NCBI RefSeq assembly: GCF_006443685.1
Contig: NZ_VFYP01000002.1
Location: forward strand, 310,001 to 374,000
Direction: 5' to 3'
From: Rhizobium glycinendophyticum
GTDB taxonomy: Bacteria; Pseudomonadota; Alphaproteobacteria; Rhizobiales; Rhizobiaceae
Length of the DNA stretch: 64,000 nucleotides
Each line of letters begins with the position of its first letter. Positions within the stretch are counted from its first letter, which is position 1. Shown piece by piece: positions 1 to 7,796 of this stretch. The notes beneath the pieces are model-generated. The model had not been told where the DNA came from. It saw only the letters and a program-made list of their open reading frames with translations, and ran no database searches. The translations under genes and the position numbers were made by a program.

Positions 1-158
1 TTGCGGGTGGGTTCGAACTGGCCTCGCTGGAGCGCTTCGCCTTCTACGAGCGCGCGGCAGAAGCGGCCTATATAGTCGCGACGACGGAGCTTCGCATTTA
101 TGGAAACGTCATTCTGAAGAAAGGTGTCGTGTATCCGGAGGAGGCCCATCGGGTCTGA
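1..158 (+). CDS. RbsD/FucU-family sugar mutarotase, C-terminal fragment (gene starts before the window)
   Basis: Reading from base 3 gives an open frame of 51 residues ending at TGA 156-158, with no start in the window. The segment ERFAFYERA followed by IYGNVILKKGV is typical of the C-terminus of the FucU/RbsD family, small proteins that interconvert alpha and beta anomers of L-fucose or D-ribose. This gene lies just upstream of a sugar ABC importer on the same strand, so it probably helps present an imported sugar in the right anomeric form. The FucU branch is favoured over RbsD by the tail sequence, but the substrate is inferred. Confidence 0.72.
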   Translation, partial: AGGFELASLERFAFYERAAEAAYIVATTELRIYGNVILKKGVVYPEEAHRV

Positions 159-256
159 GGAGGCCCGGCGGAAAACTCCCAGAAACAAAAGGGCAAAGCT
201 GGATGGGAGTCCATTTTTGCTCACTTGCATTCTCCAGATTGCTGGAGTAGCTTGCC

Positions 257-282
257 TCGATAAAATGTTTTTTATCGATAAA
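257..282. promoter_or_regulatory. Operator-like palindromes upstream of the sugar transport operon
   Basis: TCGATAAA (257-264) and TTTATCGA (271-278) form a perfect 8-bp inverted repeat around a 6-base spacer. Overlapping it, TTTATCGATAAA (271-282) is itself a perfect 12-base palindrome. The pair lies 70-95 bases before the binding-protein start, in the 193-base gap after the mutarotase gene. This is a likely repressor site for a LacI-, GntR- or DeoR-type regulator that is not in the window. Function is inferred. Confidence 0.5.
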
Positions 283-351
283 GATCATCCCGGTTGCGTT
301 CTGCGGGTTGGTTTCACCGGAGGAACAGGACGCGTTGAGAGGAGAACCCAC

Positions 352-1338
352 ATGACCATTCTGAAGAGCATGACCCGCCGCGCCCTCATGGGCATCGCCG
401 GTGCCGCAATGATGACCTCGATGATGCCGGCTGCCGGCTTCGCTCAGGACGTCACCATCCCGATCATCGTTAAGGATACCACGTCCTTCTATTGGCAGAT
501 CGTGCTCGCCGGCGCTCGCGCCGCTGGCAAGGATCTCGGTGTCAGCGTTCCAGAACTCGGCGCTCAGTCGGAATCCGACATCAATGGCCAGATCAGCATT
601 CTCGAAAATGCCGTCGCTGGTAAGCCGGCTGCCGTCGTCATCTCGCCGACCGAATTCAAGGCACTCGGCAAGCCGATCGACGAAGCTGCAAAGTCCGTTC
701 CGATCATCGGCATCGACTCTAGCGCCGATTCCAAGGCTTTCACCTCCTTCTTGACCACCGACAACGTCCAGGGCGGCCGCATTGCCGCTGACGGTCTTGC
801 CGCGGCCATCAAGGAAGCGACCGGCAAGGAAGAGGGCGAAATCGCCATCATCACCAGCCTGCCGGGCGTCGGCTCTCTCGATCAGCGCCATGAAGGCTTT
901 ATGGAACAGATCAAGGCCAAGTATCCGGGCCTGAAGGTCGTCGCCGACAAATATGCTGACGGCCAGGCCACCACCGGCCTCAACATGATGACCGACCTGA
1001 TCACCGCCAACCCGAACCTCGTCGGTGTCTTTGCGTCCAACCTGATCATGGCGCAGGGCGTGGGCCAGGCGATCGCCGAAAACAAGCTCGGCGACAAGAT
1101 CAAAGTCATCGGCTTCGACTCGGACGAAAAGACCGTCGGCTTCCTGAAAGAAGGCGTGCTGGCCGGCCTGGTTGTCCAGGACCCCTACCGCATGGGCTAT
1201 GATGGCGTGAAGACAGCACTTGCCGTCTCCAAGGGCGAGAAGGTGGAAACCTTCGTCGACACGGGCGCAAACCTCGTGACCAAGGCCAACATGGCTGAAC
1301 CCAAGATCGATGCCCTTCTGAACCCGAAGGTCAACTGA
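352..1338 (+). CDS. Sugar ABC transporter, periplasmic substrate-binding protein
   Basis: A 328-residue RbsB-like binding protein of the periplasmic-binding family Peripla_BP_4. I chose ATG 352 because GGAGAA lies 5 bases upstream and the first 35 residues form a signal peptide (basic MTILKSMTRR, then a hydrophobic stretch, cut near GFAQD); an in-frame start at 124 would bury the signal. The mature protein begins VTIPIIVKDTTSFYWQ, the usual first strand of this fold. It should bind a sugar in the periplasm and deliver it to the permease encoded downstream. The neighbouring mutarotase and dehydrogenase suggest a deoxysugar, pentose or related sugar; the ligand cannot be read from sequence. Confidence 0.9.
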   Translation: MTILKSMTRRALMGIAGAAMMTSMMPAAGFAQDVTIPIIVKDTTSFYWQIVLAGARAAGKDLGVSVPELGAQSESDINGQISILENAVAGKPAAVVISPTEFKALGKPIDEAAKSVPIIGIDSSADSKAFTSFLTTDNVQGGRIAADGLAAAIKEATGKEEGEIAIITSLPGVGSLDQRHEGFMEQIKAKYPGLKVVADKYADGQATTGLNMMTDLITANPNLVGVFASNLIMAQGVGQAIAENKLGDKIKVIGFDSDEKTVGFLKEGVLAGLVVQDPYRMGYDGVKTALAVSKGEKVETFVDTGANLVTKANMAEPKIDALLNPKVN

Positions 1339-1392
1339 TCTGATGATGTCGCGCGCGGCCGAGGGCGGCGCGTGGCAGACCAGGGAACGGCA

Positions 1393-1417
1393 CCCGGGTC
1401 AGCTTGGCTGATCCGGG
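1393..1417 (+). other. Intercistronic hairpin between binding-protein and ATPase genes
   Basis: Bases 1393-1403 pair with 1407-1417 over 11 positions (one G-U pair) around the loop TTG, with no T-tract after it. It sits in the 105-base gap between the binding-protein stop and the ATPase start. Such structures commonly protect the upstream message from 3' exonucleases, so that binding protein is made in excess over the membrane complex. That role is inferred here. Confidence 0.55.
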
Positions 1418-1443
1418 ATGTCCGCTGTCGCGGGAGGATGAAC

Positions 1444-2997
1444 ATGACTGGACTACATGAACTGAGCCACCGGCATGATGGCGAAACGCAATACCTGGAG
1501 ACGGATCGCATCCCGCCGGGAACACCAATTCTCGAACTGATCGGCCTTCAGAAGAAATACGGGGCCGTGGAAGCGCTGAAGCCCGCGACCATTTCCTTTC
1601 TGGCAGGCGAAATCCACGCCATCGTCGGCGAAAACGGCGCCGGCAAGTCCACTCTCATCAAGCTGCTGACCGGTGTGATTCCGCGCACATCCGGCGAAAT
1701 CCGCTGGTGCGGAAAGAATGTAGCCTTGGCAACGCCCAATGAGGCCATCAGCCGCGGAATCAATGCCGTCCACCAGGAAGTCGTGCTTTGCCCGCATCTC
1801 TCGGTGGCAGCCAACATGTTTCTCGGCGACGAAATGTCGTCCGGCGGCATCATGCGCAAGGCCGCCATGACCACGGCCGCGCAGAATGTTCTCGACGATC
1901 TCGGCTTCAACTTGCCTGCCGGTGAAACACTGGCCAATCTCACCATCGGCCAGCAACAGCTGGTCGCCACCGCCCGCGCCGCCATGCGCGGTATCCGTTT
2001 CCTTATTTTCGATGAACCGACGGCCTATCTGACGCGCCAGGAATCGGCTCAACTCTTCCGGCTGATCCGCCGGCTGCAGGCGGAAGGCGTGACCATCGTC
2101 TATATCAGTCACCGCATGGAAGAAGTCTTCGAACTCGCCGACCGCGTCTCGGTCCTACGCGACGGCACCCATGTCGGCACACGCCTGATCGGCGAGACCA
2201 ATGACGCCGAGCTGATCTCGCTGATGATCAATCGCTCGATCGAACAGATCTATCACAAGGAAAAGCTGCCGATCGGCGCGACCATCCTGGAGGCCAAGGG
2301 ACTTTCGGGGCCGGGCTTCAATGATATCTCATTGTCCGTGCGCGCGGGCGAAATCGTCGGCCTCTATGGTCTGATCGGCGCCGGTCGCAGCGAATTCGCG
2401 CTTGGTCTTTACGGCCGCCAGAAGGTGACGGGCGGCGAGGTTTTCTGGGACGGCAACAAGGTCTTGATCGACAACGAGCGTAAGGCGATGGATCTCGGCA
2501 TTGCGCTGGCGCCGGAAAGTCGCCGCGACCAGGGCCTATGTCTAAACCTACCCATCGGCCTCAACATCAACCTGCCGATCTTTGATCGCCTCAGCCGTGG
2601 TCTCACGATCAGCCGCAGTCGCGAACGGGCCAATGCCGACAAGCAGATCAACGACTTGAAGATCAAGACACCGACCCGCGCTGTACTCGCCTCGGCGATG
2701 TCGGGCGGCAATCAGCAGAAGATTGTCATCGGCAAATGGCTGAGCCATGGTGCCAGACTGTTCATTTTCGACGAACCGACGGTCGGCGTCGACGTCGGCA
2801 CCAAGGCCGAAATTTACCGGCTTTTCGCAGAACTCCTGAAGCAGGGCGCGGGCATCATCCTGATCTCCTCCTATCTTCCGGAGGTCTATGAACTCTCCGA
2901 CCGGCTGCATGTCTTCCGCCAGGGGAGATTGGTCGCGAGCCACGACTATCGCGGTGCCTCACATGAAGACGTGCTGACGGAAGCCATCGGCGTGTGA
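1444..2997 (+). CDS. Sugar ABC transporter, double-domain ATPase (RbsA/MglA type)
   Basis: A protein of 517 residues if ATG 1444 is used; GGGAGG at 1432-1437 is well spaced for 1444 but too close for ATG 1438, and a longer frame from 1372 would run through the hairpin at 1393-1417. There are two fused nucleotide-binding domains: the first has an intact Walker A (GENGAGKST) and a signature TIGQQQLVATARA; the second has the degenerate P-loop GLIGAGRSE normal for this family, a canonical signature MSGGNQQKIVIG and a Walker B LFIFDEPT. It powers import of the sugar captured by the upstream binding protein and works with the permease downstream. Confidence 0.92.
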   Translation: MTGLHELSHRHDGETQYLETDRIPPGTPILELIGLQKKYGAVEALKPATISFLAGEIHAIVGENGAGKSTLIKLLTGVIPRTSGEIRWCGKNVALATPNEAISRGINAVHQEVVLCPHLSVAANMFLGDEMSSGGIMRKAAMTTAAQNVLDDLGFNLPAGETLANLTIGQQQLVATARAAMRGIRFLIFDEPTAYLTRQESAQLFRLIRRLQAEGVTIVYISHRMEEVFELADRVSVLRDGTHVGTRLIGETNDAELISLMINRSIEQIYHKEKLPIGATILEAKGLSGPGFNDISLSVRAGEIVGLYGLIGAGRSEFALGLYGRQKVTGGEVFWDGNKVLIDNERKAMDLGIALAPESRRDQGLCLNLPIGLNINLPIFDRLSRGLTISRSRERANADKQINDLKIKTPTRAVLASAMSGGNQQKIVIGKWLSHGARLFIFDEPTVGVDVGTKAEIYRLFAELLKQGAGIILISSYLPEVYELSDRLHVFRQGRLVASHDYRGASHEDVLTEAIGV

Positions 2998-3049
2998 GCC
3001 GAACATCGACACACGGACCATACGAAAAAAGACGACAGGGAGAACGACC

Positions 3050-4021
3050 ATGAGCCTGGACACCACCGAGACGAAAGTTGCGCCGAAGCGAGGTATGAGC
3101 ATCCTGTTCAGCCTGACGCTTCTCGGCCTCTTGCTCTTCCTCTGGCTCATCCTCGGTTTTGCCACCAACAGCTTCTGGACGCCCAACAACATCAGCAACC
3201 TGCTGCGTCAGGGCGCGATGACGGCAATTCTCGCCGTCGGCCAGACCTTTGTCATCATCACCTCCGGCATCGACCTCTCCGTGGGCGCCGTCGTCGGGTT
3301 CGCCAGCGTCATCGTCGCTTGGTTCCTCGCGGCGGGCCTTCCAGTTTGGCTGGCGATCATCCTCACCCTTCTCATGGGTGTCGCGATCGGCATGTTCCAC
3401 GCATTCGGCATTGTTCGGATGGGCCTGCCACCCTTCATCATCACTCTGGCCACGCTGACGTCGTTGCGCGGCATCGGCCTCCTTATCACCAATGGTTCGA
3501 CCATTTCGATCACCGACGAGGCCTTCACCAACTTCGCCCGTGCGGATTTCCTCGGCATTCCCAGCCTCTTCTGGATGGTCATAGTGGTGGCGATCCCGGC
3601 CTATGTCTTCCTGCACTTGAGCCGCTGGGGCCGTTATCTCTTCGCCGTCGGCTCTAACAGTGAAGCCGCGCGCCTGTCCGGCGTCAACGTCAACCGCACG
3701 ATCTACTTGGCCTATATCCTATCTTCGACCTGTGCGGCCTTCGTCGGCATCCTGCTTGCCTCGCGCATCGGCATCGGCAATGCCACCCAGGCTGAAGGCT
3801 GGGAACTACAGGCAATCGCCTCCTCGGTTATCGGTGGCACCAGCCTGTTCGGCGCGGTCGGTTCTGTCCAGGGACCGCTCCTCGGCGCCTTCATTCTCGC
3901 CACCATCAACAACGGCGCGAACCTCTTGAACGTCAACTCTTTCTGGCAGCGCATCATCACCGGCGCCCTGATCATCCTGATCGTCTATTTCGACCAGCTT
4001 CGCCGCCGCGGCAGCCGATGA
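3050..4021 (+). CDS. Sugar ABC transporter permease (RbsC/BPD_transp_2 family)
   Basis: A 323-residue integral membrane protein with eight or more hydrophobic segments, beginning after a short charged N-terminus (MSLDTTETKVAPKRG). The motif ITSGIDLSVGAVVG near residue 70 and VGSNSEAARLSGVNV near residue 200 are hallmarks of the ribose/galactose-type permease family. A GGGAGA ribosome-binding site precedes ATG 3050. It would form a homodimeric channel in the inner membrane with the ATPase encoded 52 bases upstream. Confidence 0.92.
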   Translation: MSLDTTETKVAPKRGMSILFSLTLLGLLLFLWLILGFATNSFWTPNNISNLLRQGAMTAILAVGQTFVIITSGIDLSVGAVVGFASVIVAWFLAAGLPVWLAIILTLLMGVAIGMFHAFGIVRMGLPPFIITLATLTSLRGIGLLITNGSTISITDEAFTNFARADFLGIPSLFWMVIVVAIPAYVFLHLSRWGRYLFAVGSNSEAARLSGVNVNRTIYLAYILSSTCAAFVGILLASRIGIGNATQAEGWELQAIASSVIGGTSLFGAVGSVQGPLLGAFILATINNGANLLNVNSFWQRIITGALIILIVYFDQLRRRGSR

Positions 4022-4028
4022 TCTCAAG

Positions 4029-4056
4029 GCGGGAGGGACAGAAGACTTCCTCCCGC
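4029..4056 (+). terminator. Hairpin after the permease gene (attenuator or partial terminator)
   Basis: GCGGGAGG (4029-4036) and CCTCCCGC (4049-4056) form a perfect 8-bp stem with a 12-base loop, followed by TTTCC. The T-run is short, so partial termination before the dehydrogenase gene is more likely than a full stop. Confidence 0.5.
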
Positions 4057-4099
4057 TTTCCATGCCAGAACAGTGCCTGTTTTCCGAAAGGACAATGTG

Positions 4100-5119
4100 A
4101 TGAAAGCCGCGCTCTGCGTTCAACCCGGTCAGCTTGATATCGTCGAGCGCGTCAAGCCCGCAAAGCCGGGGCCGGGTGAGGCGCGACTAAAGGTCAGCCA
4201 TGTCGGCATCTGTGGCACCGACTACCACATCTTCGAGGGAAAACACCCCTTCCTCGAATATCCCCGTGTCATGGGTCACGAGATATCGGCCGTCGTCGCC
4301 GAAGCCGGCGAGGGCGTCAATCTTGCACCCGGCACGCCTGTCATCGTCAACCCCTACATCGCCTGCGGAACCTGCATCGCGTGCCGCAAGGACAAGCCAA
4401 ATTGCTGCACGGCCATCCGTGTTCTCGGCGTCCATGCCGACGGCGCCATGTGCGAGGAGATCCTCGTTCCTGCCACAAACCTCTATCCGGCGGGCGACCT
4501 GTCTCTGGAAGCAGCTGCGACCGTGGAATTCCTCGCTATCGGTGCCCATGCCGTGCGCCGGTCGATGACACCGGCCGGCTCGCGCTCCCTCGTGATCGGT
4601 GCTGGCCCCATTGGCCTCGGAACTGCAATCTTCGCCCGCATTGCCGGCCATGAAGTGACATTGCTGGACACCAGCCCGGAGCGCCTCACCATGGCTTCCG
4701 AACGGTTGGGCTTCTCTTCAGGCATCCTCGCTGGCAACGGCGTTGACGCAAAAGTTGCTGAACTGACCGGTGGCGAAGGCTTCGACACCGTCTTCGACGC
4801 AACGGGTTACCGCGCCTCGATGGAAAAAGCTTTCCATTTCGTTGCCCATGGCGGAAACCTGGTGCTGGTGAGCGTCGTCAAGGAAGACATCACCTTCTCC
4901 GACCCGGAATTCCACAAGCGCGAAATGATGCTGATCGGCAGTCGCAATGCGACGAGGGTCGATTTCGACCATGTCCGGCAATCGATCGCCAATGGGGCCG
5001 TGCCGGTGGAGCAGTTGATCACGCACCGAACCACGCTGGATGACGTGTCCAGGGACCTGCCGCGTTGGGCGAGCGAAAAGACCGGCCTGATCAAGGCTGT
5101 GATCAAGATCGGCGGATGA
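4100..5119 (+). CDS. Zinc-dependent medium-chain dehydrogenase acting on a sugar or sugar acid
   Basis: A 339-residue zinc alcohol dehydrogenase of the sorbitol/L-galactonate dehydrogenase type. ATG 4100 is chosen because the protein then begins MKAALCVQPGQ, as in the family, with AAGG just upstream. Visible features are the catalytic zinc ligand in GICGTDYH, the GHE motif (VMGHEIS), a structural-zinc cysteine group between residues 90 and 105 (GTCIACRKDKPNCC), and a Rossmann motif GAGPIGLG near residue 170. It is last in the transport operon, so it probably oxidises a catabolic intermediate of the imported sugar. L-galactonate or L-fuconate-type substrates are possible, but this is inference. 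Confidence 0.82.
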   Translation: MKAALCVQPGQLDIVERVKPAKPGPGEARLKVSHVGICGTDYHIFEGKHPFLEYPRVMGHEISAVVAEAGEGVNLAPGTPVIVNPYIACGTCIACRKDKPNCCTAIRVLGVHADGAMCEEILVPATNLYPAGDLSLEAAATVEFLAIGAHAVRRSMTPAGSRSLVIGAGPIGLGTAIFARIAGHEVTLLDTSPERLTMASERLGFSSGILAGNGVDAKVAELTGGEGFDTVFDATGYRASMEKAFHFVAHGGNLVLVSVVKEDITFSDPEFHKREMMLIGSRNATRVDFDHVRQSIANGAVPVEQLITHRTTLDDVSRDLPRWASEKTGLIKAVIKIGG

Positions 5120-5149
5120 CCGGCAGACTGCCGATCCCCTCCGCCGATC
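5107..5149. terminator. Bidirectional terminator between convergent genes
   Basis: GATCGGCGGA (5107-5116) pairs perfectly with TCCGCCGATC (5140-5149), and an inner pair CGGCAG/CTGCCG (5121-5133) nests inside. The outer arm overlaps the last codons and abuts the stop of the dehydrogenase gene, and the structure faces the convergent hydrolase gene ending at 5159. There is no clear T-tract. Confidence 0.5.
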
Positions 5150-5158
5150 TGCAAAGGT

Positions 5159-5764
5159 TCAGGCCTGCAGGAAACGGGTGATCGTGTCGATCTCACCCTG
5201 CGAGATTTCATGTCCACCGGTATGCAGGAAAGTCTCAACCGCCGCTCCCTGCCCGTTGAAATAACCGGCCAGCGCTTCCGTCAGCGGCAACGGGCAGATC
5301 GGGTCCCGTTGGCCGGCCGTGATCAGCACGTTTGCGCCTTTCAAGCCCGGCTGCGGCGCGGGCTGGAATGGGATGAGCGGATGCATGAGAGCGACGCGGT
5401 CGAAGAGATCAGGGGCTTCGAACAGCACCGATGCGAGAATATTGGCGCCATTGGAATAGCCGAGCCCATAAACCGGCCGGTCGGGATGCTGCGCCTTGTG
5501 CGCCCGGATGAACGCGATCATCTGCCGGGTGCGGAGCGCCAGATCCGCCATGTCATAGACGCCCTCGCCGGTGCGGCGGAAGAAGCGGTTGGCGCCATAT
5601 TCGGAAACGTCGCCACGGGGCGATACGACACCGGCATCCGGCAGAATGCGCTCGATCAGCCCCGGAAACTGATGCTCGTCCCCACCGGTGCCATGGAAGG
5701 TGAAGACCAGCGGGGCCGAACCTTTAGGGGCCTCGTAGTGATGGACGTAGCTTGTAGTCGTCAT
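5159..5764 (-). CDS. Alpha/beta hydrolase, phospholipase/carboxylesterase family, MhqD-like
   Basis: A 201-residue serine hydrolase. GGAGG at 5770-5774 (reverse strand) selects the ATG at 5764 over one 6 codons upstream. The catalytic triad is visible: nucleophile Ser in GYSNGAN, Asp in GQRDPICP and His in TGGHEIS near the C-terminus; FTFHGTGGD holds the oxyanion-hole glycines. It lies 67 bases after the MhqO-like dioxygenase on the same strand. In Bacillus, MhqD and MhqO are co-regulated in resistance to hydroquinones and related electrophiles, so the pair here probably handles quinone or aromatic stress. The exact ester substrate is unknown. Confidence 0.82.
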   Translation of the reverse strand: MTTTSYVHHYEAPKGSAPLVFTFHGTGGDEHQFPGLIERILPDAGVVSPRGDVSEYGANRFFRRTGEGVYDMADLALRTRQMIAFIRAHKAQHPDRPVYGLGYSNGANILASVLFEAPDLFDRVALMHPLIPFQPAPQPGLKGANVLITAGQRDPICPLPLTEALAGYFNGQGAAVETFLHTGGHEISQGEIDTITRFLQA

Positions 5765-5831
5765 GATATCCTCCGTCGCCAACGCGACGCCGGCGCTAGG
5801 CCGGCGCCTGCCTTGCGCCTGGTCTCTCGGT

Positions 5832-6764
5832 TCAATCCTGGATCGGGGGCAAATGGGCCTCGATCTGCGAGCGATACTGCTGGTAGCGGGTCGGTAATTT
5901 CAGCGCCTCCCCGAGATGCGCGGTGTCCTCGTCGCGATTGAAACCGGGCTCGTTCGTGGCGATTTCGAACAGCACACCGCCGGGCGTGCGGAAATAGATC
6001 GCCCAGAAGTAATCGCGGTCGATGACCGGGGTCACCTGGTAACCGGTGTCGAGAAGCGCCTTGCGGACTTCGAGCTGGGCGGCACGGTCTTCAACGGCAA
6101 AGGCGACGTGGTGCACGGATCCGGCCCCCTGCGCGGCACGGCTGGCACCCGGCAGCACTTCGAGATCGATATAGTCGGCACCATTGCCGCCTGGCACGGC
6201 GTAGCGGACGAATTCACCCTGCTTCTCCACGGCCTGATAGCCCATGAACTTCAGAAGTTCGCCGGTGGCGCCTTCGTCCCGTAGACGCATGGTTACGCCA
6301 CGAAACCCATGAATGCCTTCCGAAACACCGACAGGTCCATCGGCGAACGGCAGACGATCGTCGCCATCGACTTCAGCCAGTGAAAAACCATCTCCATCCG
6401 GGCCGGCGAATCGCAGCCGGCTTTCACCGAATAGCGAATAGGGAGCAAGTTCCTTGACGCCTTCCTGAGCAAGCCGTTCCTGCCAGAAGCCGAGCGTGCC
6501 TTTTGGCACCGAGAAGACCGTATCCGCGACCTCGCCAGCACCACGTGCACCCTTGCCCATATTCTGGAAGGGAAAATAGGTCATGACCGAACCGGCATTG
6601 CCGACTTCGTCGCCGTAGTAGAGATGATAGACGTCAGGCGCGTCAAAATTGACTGTCTTCTTCACCCGGCGCAGGCCGAGGGTCTTGGTGAAGAAGCGAT
6701 TGTTCTCCTGCGCATCGGCAGCCATCGAGGTGACATGGTGCAGGCCTTTGATCTGGGTAAGCAT
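5832..6764 (-). CDS. Ring-cleaving dioxygenase, VOC family, MhqO-like
   Basis: A 310-residue protein with two vicinal-oxygen-chelate modules, the first starting GLHHVTSMAADAQ and the second VHHVAFAVEDRAA (around residue 215). The metal-binding set of two histidines and a glutamate is suggested by the HH pairs and by GGVLFEIATNEPGF near residue 265. The length and TKTLGLRRVKKTVNFD match the MhqO/YdfO hydroquinone dioxygenase family. It is probably co-transcribed with the hydrolase downstream and controlled by the divergent LysR gene through the 119-base intergenic region. Confidence 0.87.
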   Translation of the reverse strand: MLTQIKGLHHVTSMAADAQENNRFFTKTLGLRRVKKTVNFDAPDVYHLYYGDEVGNAGSVMTYFPFQNMGKGARGAGEVADTVFSVPKGTLGFWQERLAQEGVKELAPYSLFGESRLRFAGPDGDGFSLAEVDGDDRLPFADGPVGVSEGIHGFRGVTMRLRDEGATGELLKFMGYQAVEKQGEFVRYAVPGGNGADYIDLEVLPGASRAAQGAGSVHHVAFAVEDRAAQLEVRKALLDTGYQVTPVIDRDYFWAIYFRTPGGVLFEIATNEPGFNRDEDTAHLGEALKLPTRYQQYRSQIEAHLPPIQD

Positions 6765-6825
6765 GGCTCTGATCCTTTCCCGGCACGACTGCCGGCGGTG
6801 TTGATGGAGCCAATATGCGGTCTGG

Positions 6826-6864
6826 ATTATCGGTTTAGAATAGCGATAATATTGCAGATATTAT
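6826..6864. promoter_or_regulatory. Two overlapping inverted repeats in the divergent mhqO-lysR promoter
   Basis: ATTATCG (6826-6832) and CGATAAT (6844-6850) are perfect inverted arms separated by 11 bases, the spacing usual for LysR boxes. ATAATAT (6846-6852) and ATATTAT (6858-6864) form a second perfect repeat with a 5-base spacer, sharing the central ATAAT. The tandem layout suits a recognition half and an activation half. Binding by the adjacent LysR protein is inferred. Confidence 0.6.
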
Positions 6865-6883
6865 TCCGTCGGGAGCAATAATT

Positions 6884-7795
6884 ATGGGCGAACTGGAATC
6901 GATCCGTACCTTCCTTGCCGTCGCCAATCAGAGCAGCTTCATTGGGGCCGCTCGTCTGCTTGCCAGCACGCCGGCTTCCGTCACGCGCACGGTTTCTGCA
7001 CTCGAAGAAAGGCTGGGTGTGCAACTCCTGCTGCGAACCACCCGAAAGGTGTCGCTGACCTCCGCCGGTGCCGCCTATGCGGCCCGCGTTGCCCCGCTTG
7101 TCGAGGGGCTGGCCCGGGCCACCGAAGAGACGAGAGACTTGCAGAAAGTAACGGCTGGATCGCTGCGGGTATCGGCGCCCATGTCGCTTGGCATGAAGGT
7201 CCTGCCGAGTGTGCTCAGCCAGTTTTCACTCATCCATCCGAAGACAAGCGTCGCGATCGATCTATCCGACCGCTTCGTTGATATCGTTAAGGAGGATTAC
7301 GATCTGGCGATCCGCATCTCCGGCCCGCCCACCGACAAATCGACGATCTGGCGAAAGATCAGACCTGTCCCCCGCCTGCTGGTCGCCTCCCCCAGTTTTC
7401 TCAGCCTGCATGGCGCTCCGCAACAGCCCGAAGACCTGGTAAACCTGGAATGCCTCAGCTACCACGACCATTCTAAGACGGAAATATGGGAACTCACGCG
7501 CAACGGCTATACCCGCATCGTTGAGGCTCGGGGCCGCTTTTCAGTCAACAACGGTGACTTCCTCGGCGAGCTCGCCCTAGCCGGTGAAGGCGTTGCGCTT
7601 TTACCTCGCTTTATCGTCGAAGACCACTTGAGGTCGGGCCGGCTGGTCGAGGTCCTTCCGGACTGGAGCGCGCCGGACATCTGGCTTACACTGTATTACC
7701 CGCCCTACGAGCACCTTCCGCTCAGGGTGGCCACGTTTTCAGATTTCTTCGAAGCCTATGTAAAGGAACGCTGGGGAGAAACAGTAGACGCCTAG
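6884..7795 (+). CDS. LysR-family transcriptional regulator
   Basis: A 303-residue protein with an N-terminal winged helix-turn-helix (residues 2-60; SFIGAARLLASTPASVTRTV is the recognition region) and a LysR substrate-binding domain starting near residue 88 (GSLRVSAPMSLG). It belongs to the large CrgA/DsdC-like group of aromatic- and quinone-responding regulators. It diverges from the MhqO/MhqD-like pair and very probably regulates it and itself. GGGAGC precedes the ATG. Its stop is one base from the stop of the convergent amidotransferase gene. Confidence 0.9.
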   Translation: MGELESIRTFLAVANQSSFIGAARLLASTPASVTRTVSALEERLGVQLLLRTTRKVSLTSAGAAYAARVAPLVEGLARATEETRDLQKVTAGSLRVSAPMSLGMKVLPSVLSQFSLIHPKTSVAIDLSDRFVDIVKEDYDLAIRISGPPTDKSTIWRKIRPVPRLLVASPSFLSLHGAPQQPEDLVNLECLSYHDHSKTEIWELTRNGYTRIVEARGRFSVNNGDFLGELALAGEGVALLPRFIVEDHLRSGRLVEVLPDWSAPDIWLTLYYPPYEHLPLRVATFSDFFEAYVKERWGETVDA

Positions 7796-7796
7796 C

